Source of the DNA: Candidatus Izemoplasma sp.
Lineage (GTDB): Bacteria; Bacillota_I; Bacilli_A; Izemoplasmatales; Izemoplasmataceae
Length of the DNA stretch: 64,000 nucleotides
NCBI GenBank assembly: GCA_036172455.1
Contig: JAXKVY010000002.1
Coordinates: forward strand, 310,001-374,000
Direction of reading: 5' to 3'
Positions 7,083-19,262 of the stretch are shown piece by piece (within the stretch, counting starts at the first letter, position 1; every line of letters begins with the position of its first letter). The translations under genes were made by a program, and so were the position numbers. The notes beneath the pieces were generated by a model, which saw only the letters and a program-made list of their open reading frames with translations, was not told the origin of the DNA and searched no databases.

Positions 7083-8165
7083 ATGAACTTATTTATACCA
7101 CTCATCATACTCGGTGTATTATTACTGATCACCGGTATATTAATCTTACTTGACCAATTACTCGGTTCAAATAAAGAGAAAATACTGACCATTAATAATG
7201 ATACAGAGATTAAAATTACACAAACTGATACCTTATTAAACACTTTAGCTAAAGAAGAAATTTTCATTCCAAGTGCATGCGGAGGAAAGGCAACATGTGG
7301 CTTATGTAAATGTAAAGTGACATCAGGCGCAGGAGATACGCTACCTACTGAAGAACCTTTCTTAAGTGAGGCTGAAAAAGAAGCCGGTGTTCGACTGAGT
7401 TGTCAGGTCAAAGTACGTGATGATATGCATATTGAGTTACCATTGGATCAATTAAACGCACAAGAATATAAAGCTAAAGTGACAGCTGTAGAAGATTTAA
7501 CATATGACATCGTTCTCCTTCGTGTTAAACTTATTGAACCAGACACAATGGACTTTAAACCCGGACAATATGCACAGATTGAAGTCCCTGGATTAGAAGT
7601 CATTCGCGCGTATTCAATTGCGAGTAACCCAAAACATAAAGACATGTTAGAATTTATTATACGATATGTACCTAAAGGGAAAGCAACCACGTATATTCAT
7701 AAAGCTGTCATCGTTGGTGATACCATTTCATTAACAGGGCCATATGGTGACTTCTACTTGCAAGAAGAGTCTGATAAAGAGATGATATGTATTGCTGGTG
7801 GGTCAGGTAAAGCACCAATCCGTTCAATCCTCTCTTACTTAAAAGACCAAGGGATGCCACGTAAAGTAACCTATTTCTTTGGTGCTAAAAGTAAAAAAGA
7901 TTTATATTATACGGAAGAATTTAGAGACCTTGAGAAAGAATTCGATAATTTTAAATATGTCCCTGCCTTAAGTGACCCAGACCCAGATGATAACTGGGAA
8001 GGTGAAACCGGATTAATCACAGAAGTCGTCGATCGAATGACAGGTGATTTATCGGATAAAGAAGCTTACTTATGTGGTTCACCTGGAATGATTGACGCAT
8101 GTAACAAAGTATTAGAGGATCATAACTTACCAGACCAACAATGTTTTTACGATAAATTTAGTTAA
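7083..8165 (+). CDS. nqrF: NqrF, NADH-oxidising subunit
   Basis: 360 residues: one N-terminal membrane helix (about 4-24), a plant-type [2Fe-2S] ferredoxin domain with Cys66, Cys72, Cys75 and Cys107, an FAD domain (RAYSIAS at 175-181) and an NAD(H) domain (GGSGKAP at 240-246; YLCGSPGMID near 328). It takes electrons from NADH and is the subunit that separates Nqr from ferredoxin-driven Rnf. The canonical aromatic-rich C terminus is present as CFYDKFS. Strong AGAGGAGG ribosome site. Confidence 0.96.
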   Translation: MNLFIPLIILGVLLLITGILILLDQLLGSNKEKILTINNDTEIKITQTDTLLNTLAKEEIFIPSACGGKATCGLCKCKVTSGAGDTLPTEEPFLSEAEKEAGVRLSCQVKVRDDMHIELPLDQLNAQEYKAKVTAVEDLTYDIVLLRVKLIEPDTMDFKPGQYAQIEVPGLEVIRAYSIASNPKHKDMLEFIIRYVPKGKATTYIHKAVIVGDTISLTGPYGDFYLQEESDKEMICIAGGSGKAPIRSILSYLKDQGMPRKVTYFFGAKSKKDLYYTEEFRDLEKEFDNFKYVPALSDPDPDDNWEGETGLITEVVDRMTGDLSDKEAYLCGSPGMIDACNKVLEDHNLPDQQCFYDKFS

Positions 8166-8175
8166 GGAGATAATA

Positions 8176-9867
8176 ATGACATTTAATGATTTTAAGTATG
8201 AACGTCCCGATGTGGACGCATTAAAAAAACGCTTAGAAACACTCATCAACCGATTAGGTGATGAGACATCATTTGAACAAGAAAAAGATGCTATTAATCA
8301 ATTGTTAAAAGAAAAAGATCATTATGAAACAATGGATACGTTAGCATCAATTCGGAATTCGGTCAACACCAAAGATGCATTCTATGAAGCAGAAAAAGCG
8401 TTCTTCGATAACGTCAATCCTGAGTTGCAAGCTTATGATCATAAATTTAAAAAAGCCTTGTTAGAATCTAAGCATATCGATAAGTTGAAAGCGGTTTTTG
8501 GTGATTTAATGTTTGATCAGGCTGAACGCGAACTAAAAACTTTTGATGAAAGTATTATTCCCCTTTTACAAGAGGAAAATAGTTTATCAACACAATATCA
8601 AAAATTACTTGCCTCAGCTGAAATTGAGTTTGAAGGAGAAATCAGAAACCTCAGTCAAATGTCACCCTTCTTACAACATAAAGATCGAACCATTCGCCAT
8701 GATGCACAACTTGCAGTGTCAAGTTTTTTAGAACAAAACGAAACTGAAATTGATGCCATTTATGATAAGATGGTCAGTCTTCGTCATAAAATTGCTAAAG
8801 CACTAGGATATGATAATTTTATCCAACTGGGATATGATCGTTTGGGTCGTTTAGATTACGGTCCTAAAGATGTTGAAACATATCGCAAACAAATCTTAGA
8901 AGATGTTGTGCCACTCGTTGCCGAGTTAACAAAACGTCAAGCTGATCGCATCGGTATTGAAGAATTAAAATCTTGGGATTTAGGATTCAAATTTAAGTCT
9001 GGTAATCCGACACCAAAAGGTGACCGGGCTTGGCAAGTTGCTCAGGCAAAAGATATGTATAATCAAATGAGTGACGAAACTAGTGAATTTTTCAACTTCA
9101 TGTTAGATAATGAACTACTTGAACTAGATAGTAAACCTGGTAAAGCAGGGGGAGGTTATTGCACCTTTATATCAGACTATAAAGCCCCTTATATCTTCGC
9201 AAACTTTAACGGGACTAGCCATGACGTTGATGTCTTAACCCATGAAGCAGGTCATGCTTTCCAAATCTTCCAAAGTCGTGACTTGATCAGTCCTTATCGT
9301 TGGCCAACGTTTGAAGCCGCTGAAATTCATTCAATGAGTATGGAATTTCTCGCATGGCCTTGGATAGATAAATTCTTTGTAGATGATACTGAAAAATATA
9401 AATTTCAACACTTAGCTGGTGCTGTTTCTTTCTTGCCATATGGTGCGTTAGTTGATCATTTCCAACATGAAGTCTATACAAATCCTGAGATGACACCTGA
9501 TGAGCGAAAAGATACATGGCGTAAACTAGAAAAACAATACTTATCTTATAAAGATTATGGTGATGATGACTTCTTAGAAAAAGGTACGTATTGGTTCCGT
9601 CAAGGACATATTTTCGGTATGCCTTTCTATTACATCGATTATACATTAGCTCAAGTTCTTGCGTTCCAGTACTTTAATTTATCACGTGATAATCATGATA
9701 ATGCGTTTAAGAATTACTTAGCATTATGTCAACTTGGTGGGTCTAAGAGTTTTGTTGAGTTAATTCACTCTGCAAACTTGAAAAACCCATTTAAAGAAGG
9801 CACTATTAAAAAGGTTATTAAACCAATTAAAAACTACTTAAATGGTATTGATGATACGAAATTATAA
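8176..9867 (+). CDS. pepF: M3 family oligoendopeptidase
   Basis: 563 residues, typical length for the oligoendopeptidase F-like M3 family. The zinc motif HEAGH is at residues 356-360 within DVDVLTHEAGHAFQIFQS, and the third ligand is expected in FEAAEIHSMSMEF about 25 residues later. It cleaves short peptides in the cytoplasm. It begins 10 bases after nqrF with an AAGGAG site and no terminator between, so it probably shares the nqr transcript, although no functional link is evident. Confidence 0.93.
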   Translation: MTFNDFKYERPDVDALKKRLETLINRLGDETSFEQEKDAINQLLKEKDHYETMDTLASIRNSVNTKDAFYEAEKAFFDNVNPELQAYDHKFKKALLESKHIDKLKAVFGDLMFDQAERELKTFDESIIPLLQEENSLSTQYQKLLASAEIEFEGEIRNLSQMSPFLQHKDRTIRHDAQLAVSSFLEQNETEIDAIYDKMVSLRHKIAKALGYDNFIQLGYDRLGRLDYGPKDVETYRKQILEDVVPLVAELTKRQADRIGIEELKSWDLGFKFKSGNPTPKGDRAWQVAQAKDMYNQMSDETSEFFNFMLDNELLELDSKPGKAGGGYCTFISDYKAPYIFANFNGTSHDVDVLTHEAGHAFQIFQSRDLISPYRWPTFEAAEIHSMSMEFLAWPWIDKFFVDDTEKYKFQHLAGAVSFLPYGALVDHFQHEVYTNPEMTPDERKDTWRKLEKQYLSYKDYGDDDFLEKGTYWFRQGHIFGMPFYYIDYTLAQVLAFQYFNLSRDNHDNAFKNYLALCQLGGSKSFVELIHSANLKNPFKEGTIKKVIKPIKNYLNGIDDTKL

Positions 9868-9871
9868 TAAA

Positions 9872-9895
9872 AAAATCCGCTATTAGGCGGATTTT
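9872..9895. terminator. Bidirectional terminator between pepF and the ferric-reductase-like gene
   Basis: Perfect 9-bp stem AAAATCCGC/GCGGATTTT, loop TATTAG. The end of the convergent gene lies inside it. Confidence 0.9.
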
Positions 9896-10548
9896 ATTTT
9901 GGGATAAATACGATTTTTACTTTTCATAAATAGATATACCAAAAAGGCAATATGATATAGTAAACTATCTTCGGCATATGACACTTGTAGACCATTGAAG
10001 GCAATTAATGTAAATCCTAAATGAATATAAATCATAAGATAAACGATATATGCCATCTTGTGAACCTGTAACCAACGTTGTCTTGATAATTGTTTACGAA
10101 TTAATGGATAAGATGTAATCACTAACGGCACCATAATGATAAACGCAATTAGACCGGTAAAATTATACCCGTTTAATGCTAAGTTAAGCCGCGTACTTGC
10201 ATGTGGAATCAAAAATATAAACCCGATTAATGCCATCTCTCTTCTCACTTGCATAAATATGATATAGGGTTTACTTCCTCGATTAAATGCCCCGGTTAAC
10301 ATCACCAAATAAAACAAAGCAAACGACATCCCACCACTAGTAATCGATAAAAAGACTTCTTGACGGATTACATCATACCTAGCATTAAGTAGTATACAAC
10401 CAACAAACCCTAAAGCAACTAAATAAACTGTATTTTCATGTCTATGAATAGGTTTGCGCCAAGCAATTACAAGAAGTGTTATAGGTATAGTTAAGAGTAA
10501 CCCGCTCGCATTGCCAATTAAATCTAATACACTACTCAACCAGTTCAC
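9883..10548 (-). CDS. Ferric reductase-like transmembrane (haem-binding type) protein
   Basis: 221 residues with about six transmembrane segments and a layout like the ferric reductase-like transmembrane domain/MsrQ group. Candidate haem-ligand histidines occur in PHASTRLNL, in LQVHKMAYIVYLMIYIHLGF (two His about 13 apart), and in LLYHIAF. It starts at GTG and overlaps the upstream cytochrome b5-like lipoprotein gene by 17 bases, so the two are probably translated together and may form one electron-transfer module at the outer membrane face. Convergent with the nqr-pepF unit. The family call is by topology and His pattern only. Confidence 0.7.
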   Translation of the reverse strand: MNWLSSVLDLIGNASGLLLTIPITLLVIAWRKPIHRHENTVYLVALGFVGCILLNARYDVIRQEVFLSITSGGMSFALFYLVMLTGAFNRGSKPYIIFMQVRREMALIGFIFLIPHASTRLNLALNGYNFTGLIAFIIMVPLVITSYPLIRKQLSRQRWLQVHKMAYIVYLMIYIHLGFTLIAFNGLQVSYAEDSLLYHIAFLVYLFMKSKNRIYPKIKSA

Positions 10549-10897
10549 CGACGATATCTAGATTGTCTAATACACTCGTTCCATGAGGACTCAAGTTGTT
10601 AATCTCTTCAGTTAAATCTTGCCCAGCTTGTAAGCCGTTATGACTTCCCTCACTCCATTGTGATACATTCGTCACATCATATATGATACCATCAACTGCG
10701 ATATAAGCATTATTACCATCCTGACCATCAAATTCGCTTAGTTCAGCCAAAGTCAACTGTAATAGATCACTACTATCATCACTATTATCATCAACAACCT
10801 TATCTTTTCCATCTTCTGTTGTGACATTTTCATTTGTACACCCGATTAATCCAAGAGATAAAGTGACTATCCCTATTATTACAAATAATCGTCTCAT
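10532..10897 (-). CDS. Lipoprotein with cytochrome b5-like haem domain
   Basis: 121 residues. The N terminus MRRLFVIIGIVTLSLGLIGC is a lipoprotein signal with lipobox LIGC, so the protein is anchored outside the membrane. An acidic linker follows, then a domain LTLAELSEFDGQDGNNAYIAVDGIIYDVTNVSQW with GSHNGLQAGQDL and SPHGTSVL. This is the bacterial cytochrome b5-like haem/steroid-binding pattern, in which the two His (GSHNG and SPHG) are the likely axial ligands. ATG at 10897 has AAGGAG 9 bases upstream; an ATG three codons earlier abuts the ribosome site. Overlaps the membrane partner downstream. Confidence 0.85.
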   Translation of the reverse strand: MRRLFVIIGIVTLSLGLIGCTNENVTTEDGKDKVVDDNSDDSSDLLQLTLAELSEFDGQDGNNAYIAVDGIIYDVTNVSQWSEGSHNGLQAGQDLTEEINNLSPHGTSVLDNLDIVGELVE

Positions 10898-10971
10898 CAA
10901 AACCATCTCCTTTTTTTAATTATAAATGTTTTTTGTATTTTTTCCAAATAATACGGAATAAAACATAAAAA

Positions 10972-10997
10972 AAGTACTCATCTTGCGATAAGTACTG
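10972..10997 (-). terminator. Terminator of the rrn operon
   Basis: AGTACT arms with an inner ATC/GAT pair and TTGC loop, followed on the minus strand by a run of seven T. It lies just after tRNA-Glu. Confidence 0.85.
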
Positions 10998-11007
10998 AAT
11001 TCTCAAT

Positions 11008-11084
11008 TGGTGACCCGTACGGGATTCGAACCCATGAATGCATGCGTGAAAGGCATGTGAGTTAAGCCGCTTCTCCAACGGGCC
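11008..11084 (-). tRNA. tRNA-Glu (TTC)
   Basis: Cloverleaf with acceptor GGCCCGT/ACGGGTC, anticodon loop CTTTCAC giving TTC, T arm GGGTTCGAATCCC, and encoded CCA. Last gene of the rrn operon. Confidence 0.95.
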
Positions 11085-11091
11085 AAAAAAA

Positions 11092-11168
11092 TGGCGCCCA
11101 ATCTAGGACTCGAACCTAGGACCCCATGATTAACAGTCATGTGCTCTAACCAACTGAGCTAATTAGGC
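11092..11168 (-). tRNA. tRNA-Asn (GTT)
   Basis: Cloverleaf with acceptor GCCTAAT/ATTGGGC, anticodon loop CTGTTAA giving GTT, T arm CTAGGTTCGAGTCCTAG, and encoded CCA. Confidence 0.95.
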
Positions 11169-11183
11169 ATATTATAGAAAGAA

Positions 11184-11291
<108 letters not shown>

Positions 11292-11328
11292 CTATTCTTT
11301 CAAAACTGAATAATACTGCATTAATTAA

Positions 11329-14163
<2,835 letters not shown>

Positions 14164-14291
14164 ATTACAGTATTATTCACTTTTCAAAGACCTTCTAAAT
14201 AAATGAAGATTAGAGAGCACTTAAGTCTCTCAAAACAGAATAGAACTTATCAATCGTTGTTTAGGTAATGTTTCAAATTGTCTTTCTCCCT
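14164..14291 (-). other. 16S-23S spacer with processing-stem arms, no tRNA
   Basis: 128 bases without a tRNA gene. It holds the 3' arm of the 16S processing stem (14228-14248, pairing with 15890-15910 in 18 of 21 positions) and the 5' arm of the 23S stem (14168-14190). Both arms share a core resembling CTTTGAAAACTGAATA. Confidence 0.75.
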
Positions 14292-15831
<1,540 letters not shown>

Positions 15832-15949
15832 AATTATATGAATTGTTTTTAATAATCTTAGATTACTTTTCCTAAACTCAAATTGACTTGTTCTATTCAG
15901 TTTTCAAAGACCTAAATTACTGCACACTATTTTCTAGCGTGCGTTTAAT
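15832..15949 (-). other. rRNA leader region
   Basis: Transcribed leader between the nearest promoter and 16S. It contains TCTTTGAAAACTGAATAGAAC (15890-15910), the 5' arm of the 16S processing stem, and near 15921-15941 a hairpin GCACGCT/AGTGTGC just inside the transcript. Confidence 0.65.
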
Positions 15950-15978
15950 ATTCTACTACATGTAGGATATTATGTCAA
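15950..15978 (-). promoter_or_regulatory. rrn promoter nearest 16S
   Basis: TTGACA, 17-base spacer, TAGAAT on the minus strand. Just upstream lies GGAAAAAAGTTTCGTGAAAG, an A-rich UP-element-like tract. Confidence 0.85.
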
Positions 15979-16046
15979 TACTTTCACGAAACTTTTTTCC
16001 GGTTTCTCAGTATCGTTACGCGCTTTTTTTCAAGCCCGCAATAAAG

Positions 16047-16075
16047 AGTATATTATTTTTCAGAGAACTTGTCAA
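16047..16075 (-). promoter_or_regulatory. Second rrn promoter
   Basis: TTGACA, 17-base spacer, TATACT. An A tract AAAAAAAGTTTTGAAAAAG lies directly upstream of the -35. Confidence 0.9.
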
Positions 16076-16185
16076 CACTTTTTCAAAACTTTTTTTGAAG
16101 TCGTGTTATCCGTGCTGATCGGTCAAAATCTTTCCGGATTTTCTCATAATTTTTGGCGTTAATTTTTCTTAACGCCGCAATAAAA

Positions 16186-16214
16186 AGTATACTCTTTTTC
16201 ACCAGAATTGTCAA
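16186..16214 (-). promoter_or_regulatory. Third rrn promoter
   Basis: TTGACA, 17-base spacer, TATACT, with nearly the same upstream A tract as the second promoter. The predicted transcript starts before a strong hairpin GGCGTTAA/TTAACGCC. Confidence 0.9.
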
Positions 16215-16292
16215 CACTTATTCAAAACTTTTTTTAAGTTTGTGTTTTTCAATTTTTATAGTGAAAGCCGTCTTTTTAGACGTGCAATAACA

Positions 16293-16321
16293 AGTATACA
16301 CAACACACTTAAATATGTCAA
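16293..16321 (-). promoter_or_regulatory. Distal rrn promoter
   Basis: TTGACA, 17-base spacer, TATACT, with an upstream A/T tract and a GTCT/AGAC hairpin just downstream. Together with the other three it explains the gene-free stretch 15832-16364. Confidence 0.88.
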
Positions 16322-16364
16322 TACATTTGACTATCTTTTTTCATCTTTTTTTACATCTAATAAA

Positions 16365-16392
16365 AAAGAGAAATCTAGGTAGATTTCTCTTT
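16365..16392 (-). terminator. Terminator of the proS operon
   Basis: Perfect 12-bp stem AAAGAGAAATCT/AGATTTCTCTTT, loop AGGT, followed on the minus strand by TTTTTTT. Confidence 0.93.
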
Positions 16393-16417
16393 CATATATA
16401 TATATATATAGTATTTA

Positions 16418-17674
16418 CTATTGGTCATTTGAAGTTAATTTTGCACGGACTTCCTCAATGGTCATTACAGATTTCTTACCTGTTAGTCGATCAGCATATT
16501 CGATCTTACCCTCTTTTGCATCACGACCGATAATTATTCGATGAGGGATTCCAATTAAGTCTGCATCCTTAAATTTGCTCCCTGCACGCTCTTTACGATC
16601 ATCAATGAGTACTTCGATGCCTTGTTCTTTGAAAAAGTCATAAAGATCAAATGCGACGCGGTGTTGGTTTTCATTGTTTAAGTTGATTGGAATCAAATGC
16701 ACAGTGAAGGGTGCAATCTCTTCTGGCCATATAATTCCATCATCTTTAGAATGTTGTTCAACGCTCGCCATGAGCGTTCTAGATATACCAATACCATAAC
16801 ATCCCATTAGTGGATAGACATGCTTTCCTTCTTGGTTGATCACTGAACAATTCATGCTTTTGGTATATTTATCGCCAAGTTTAAAGATGTTTCCAACCTC
16901 AATTCCTTTTGCGATTAAAATAGAGCCTTCTTGACAGCTTGGACATGTGTCACCTTCGTTTAGGTGGCTGTGTTCTTGATTAGCCGCATAATCGCAAGTG
17001 TTACAATAAGTAATATTATCTTCTCCGACTTCACTAATAACCATAAACTCATCGGCTTCATTACCACCAATTTGTCCAACATCACTAGCAACCACTTTGG
17101 TCTCTAATCCACAACGCGCAAAGATACGTGTATAGGCATCCGCAAAGCGATCATACCATTCATTGAGTTCATCTTCTGTTTCTGTAAATGTATAGGCATC
17201 TTTCATAATAAACTCTCTCCCACGCATTAAACCAAAACGTGGTCGCATTTCATCACGGAATTTCGTTTGAATTTGATATAAGCTAAGCGGCATTTTTTTG
17301 TAGGAGTTTAAGTAATCTCTTACAACTTGTGTAATCACTTCTTCATGAGTTGGTCCAAGACAAAAGTCACGTTCTTTACGGTCTTTTAACCGCATAAGTT
17401 CTGGACCATATTTATCCCAGCGGCCTGATTCTTCCCATAAATCACGTGGTTGTAGGGCTGGCATTAATAATTCACTTGAATCAATTGCGTCTAGTTCTTC
17501 ACGTATGATCTGTTCAATCTTCTTAATGACGCGATACCCAAGTGGTAAATAGGTATAAATTCCCGAGGCAAGCATTTTAATTATTCCTGCTCGACTCATT
17601 AACTTATGGCTCTTAACTTCAGCATCTTTTGGTGCATCTTTGCTCGTTGGTACAAATAAATAACTTTGTTTCAT
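16418..17674 (-). CDS. proS: Prolyl-tRNA synthetase lacking the INS editing domain
   Basis: 418 residues, about 150 shorter than usual bacterial ProRS. Class II motif 2 is at about 139-165 (TKFRDEMRPRFGLMRGREF) and motif 3 at about 291-305 (GCYGIGISRTL); the anticodon-binding domain follows. In E. coli the INS editing domain sits between GEDDVVFSDTSDYAAN and GIEVGHIF. Here GEDNITYCNTCDYAAN runs within about 25 residues into GIEVGNIF, joined by a short segment with CNTC (224-227) and CPSC (244-247), a possible zinc knuckle. It charges tRNA-Pro; correction of Ala-tRNA-Pro would need a separate protein. Last gene of the tsf-to-proS operon. Confidence 0.95.
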   Translation of the reverse strand: MKQSYLFVPTSKDAPKDAEVKSHKLMSRAGIIKMLASGIYTYLPLGYRVIKKIEQIIREELDAIDSSELLMPALQPRDLWEESGRWDKYGPELMRLKDRKERDFCLGPTHEEVITQVVRDYLNSYKKMPLSLYQIQTKFRDEMRPRFGLMRGREFIMKDAYTFTETEDELNEWYDRFADAYTRIFARCGLETKVVASDVGQIGGNEADEFMVISEVGEDNITYCNTCDYAANQEHSHLNEGDTCPSCQEGSILIAKGIEVGNIFKLGDKYTKSMNCSVINQEGKHVYPLMGCYGIGISRTLMASVEQHSKDDGIIWPEEIAPFTVHLIPINLNNENQHRVAFDLYDFFKEQGIEVLIDDRKERAGSKFKDADLIGIPHRIIIGRDAKEGKIEYADRLTGKKSVMTIEEVRAKLTSNDQ

Positions 17675-17688
17675 ACTTTCACCCTTTA

Positions 17689-19251
17689 CTATCTAATGTT
17701 AAATAATCGTAATATGTCGTTAAATGTGACATAGATAAATAGCCCCATTAAGGCTAAATACATCACGTAATGTAGTGTGTTTTCAACTTTTTTATTTGGT
17801 TTTCGTTTGGTCACGCCCTCATATCCTAAGAAGACTAGGCGTCCGCCATCTAAAGCAGGAATTGGTAATAAGTTAATGATACCTAAGTTTACACTAAGGA
17901 GACCAATCCAGTTTAATAAGGAAATGACACCTTGTTCTAAAGCGCGAGAAGTAATTTCAAAGATACCCACTGGTCCAGCTAATTCACCAACACCAATGCC
18001 AGCCCCTGCGCCATCGGAATCAAACAATAACCCAATAGTTGTAAAAATAATCATAGTAGAAGATTTCAATTGAGAAAATCCATTTTGCACAGATTTCACA
18101 AAATTGAAGTTATACACGGGGCCAATCCCGATATAGGAATCAACAACCGGTAGATTTTGTGTTTCCAAAAAGGCTTTACTGTAAGGATCACTTACGGTTA
18201 AGGTTTCCTCTTCTCCATCTCTTGAGACAACAAAATCAACATTCACTGGATTATCATCAGTTGGAATATTTAAGCTAATAGCTTCTATTTTATTTACAAC
18301 ATCAGTCCACGTGTTCATTGGTGTGCCATCTATAGAAACAATCACATCGCCAGCTTGGAAGCCAGCACTCTCTGCCTTTGTTCCTTCGGCTACCTCACCA
18401 ATTTCTAAGGCATCACCTGTCTCTTTAGCACTGTGAAAGCCGATCGAATAGAAATATAATGTCGGTATTATTTGTTTTGAATTGACTTGGCCATCTCGAT
18501 TGTAGGTAATGGTAATACTACGATCACCAACTAAACCATTCAATTCAGTCGTTATATCTGTCCAGGAATCAGTCGGTTCTCCTTCAATTGAGATAATCTC
18601 ATCACCAGCTTCTAAAACAGTATCCGCAGGATAGTTTGGCGAAACACTTCCTAACGTATTATTGTCAAGATCTGGTACACCAACATAGAGATTGACCGCT
18701 AAGAAAACGAGTAACGCTAACACAAAATTCATAAACGGCCCCGCAAAAATAGCTAAAAACCGTTCAATAATTGTTTTTGATTCAAAACTTCGATTATGCG
18801 GCGCTATTTGAATCTCACGTTTTGGCATAATCATCATCGCATCACGATTGACCCTATACGCATTAATATAAAGTTCTGAATCGTCGATGCCTTTTAAATC
18901 AACACGCTCAACAAGGACTTCTTCTAGATGATTGTAGTCTTCATTCTCAGGGTCAATAACAATTTTTTCAACATGATTTTTATCATCAAACTGTAATCTA
19001 ACCTCCATACCGACTTTAACCATCTCGTCATCCATCTCTTCACCAGCCATCATCACATATCCCCCAATAGGAATAGCTCTAATGGCATACACCGTTTCTC
19101 CTTTTTTGGTTGACCAGAGTAACGGACCCATCCCTATGCTGAATTCATGACATAGGATACCGGCACGTTTTGCCATAAGGAAGTGTCCTAACTCATGAAT
19201 CATAATAACAGTACTTAAACTAATTAAAAATACTAAAATACTCACTAACAT
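17689..19251 (-). CDS. rseP: Site-2 membrane metalloprotease (RseP/RasP)
   Basis: 520 residues. HELGH at 19-23 in the first membrane helix is the zinc site; NLLPIPALDGGRL near the C terminus is the second motif. Two PDZ-like domains lie between membrane segments (around 195-260 and 280-350), as in E. coli RseP, whereas many Firmicutes RasP have one. Cytoplasmic-side beta hairpin segment after IPIGGYVMMAGE as in RasP. It cuts membrane-anchored anti-sigma factors and leftover signal peptides. It lies between dxr and proS, the conserved Firmicutes position. Confidence 0.93.
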   Translation of the reverse strand: MLVSILVFLISLSTVIMIHELGHFLMAKRAGILCHEFSIGMGPLLWSTKKGETVYAIRAIPIGGYVMMAGEEMDDEMVKVGMEVRLQFDDKNHVEKIVIDPENEDYNHLEEVLVERVDLKGIDDSELYINAYRVNRDAMMIMPKREIQIAPHNRSFESKTIIERFLAIFAGPFMNFVLALLVFLAVNLYVGVPDLDNNTLGSVSPNYPADTVLEAGDEIISIEGEPTDSWTDITTELNGLVGDRSITITYNRDGQVNSKQIIPTLYFYSIGFHSAKETGDALEIGEVAEGTKAESAGFQAGDVIVSIDGTPMNTWTDVVNKIEAISLNIPTDDNPVNVDFVVSRDGEEETLTVSDPYSKAFLETQNLPVVDSYIGIGPVYNFNFVKSVQNGFSQLKSSTMIIFTTIGLLFDSDGAGAGIGVGELAGPVGIFEITSRALEQGVISLLNWIGLLSVNLGIINLLPIPALDGGRLVFLGYEGVTKRKPNKKVENTLHYVMYLALMGLFIYVTFNDILRLFNIR

Positions 19252-19262
19252 ACTATCACGTC

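Noticed and set aside
4359-8165. Calling the 4.4-8.2 kb operon Rnf
   Set aside because: NqrF with a 2Fe-2S/FAD/NADH architecture is present and no RnfB or RnfC is seen; the short RnfD-like NqrB alone does not make it Rnf.
15950-16321. Repeated units upstream of 16S considered as a CRISPR or other repeat array
   Set aside because: The unit spacing is irregular and each unit resolves into a promoter with an upstream A tract.
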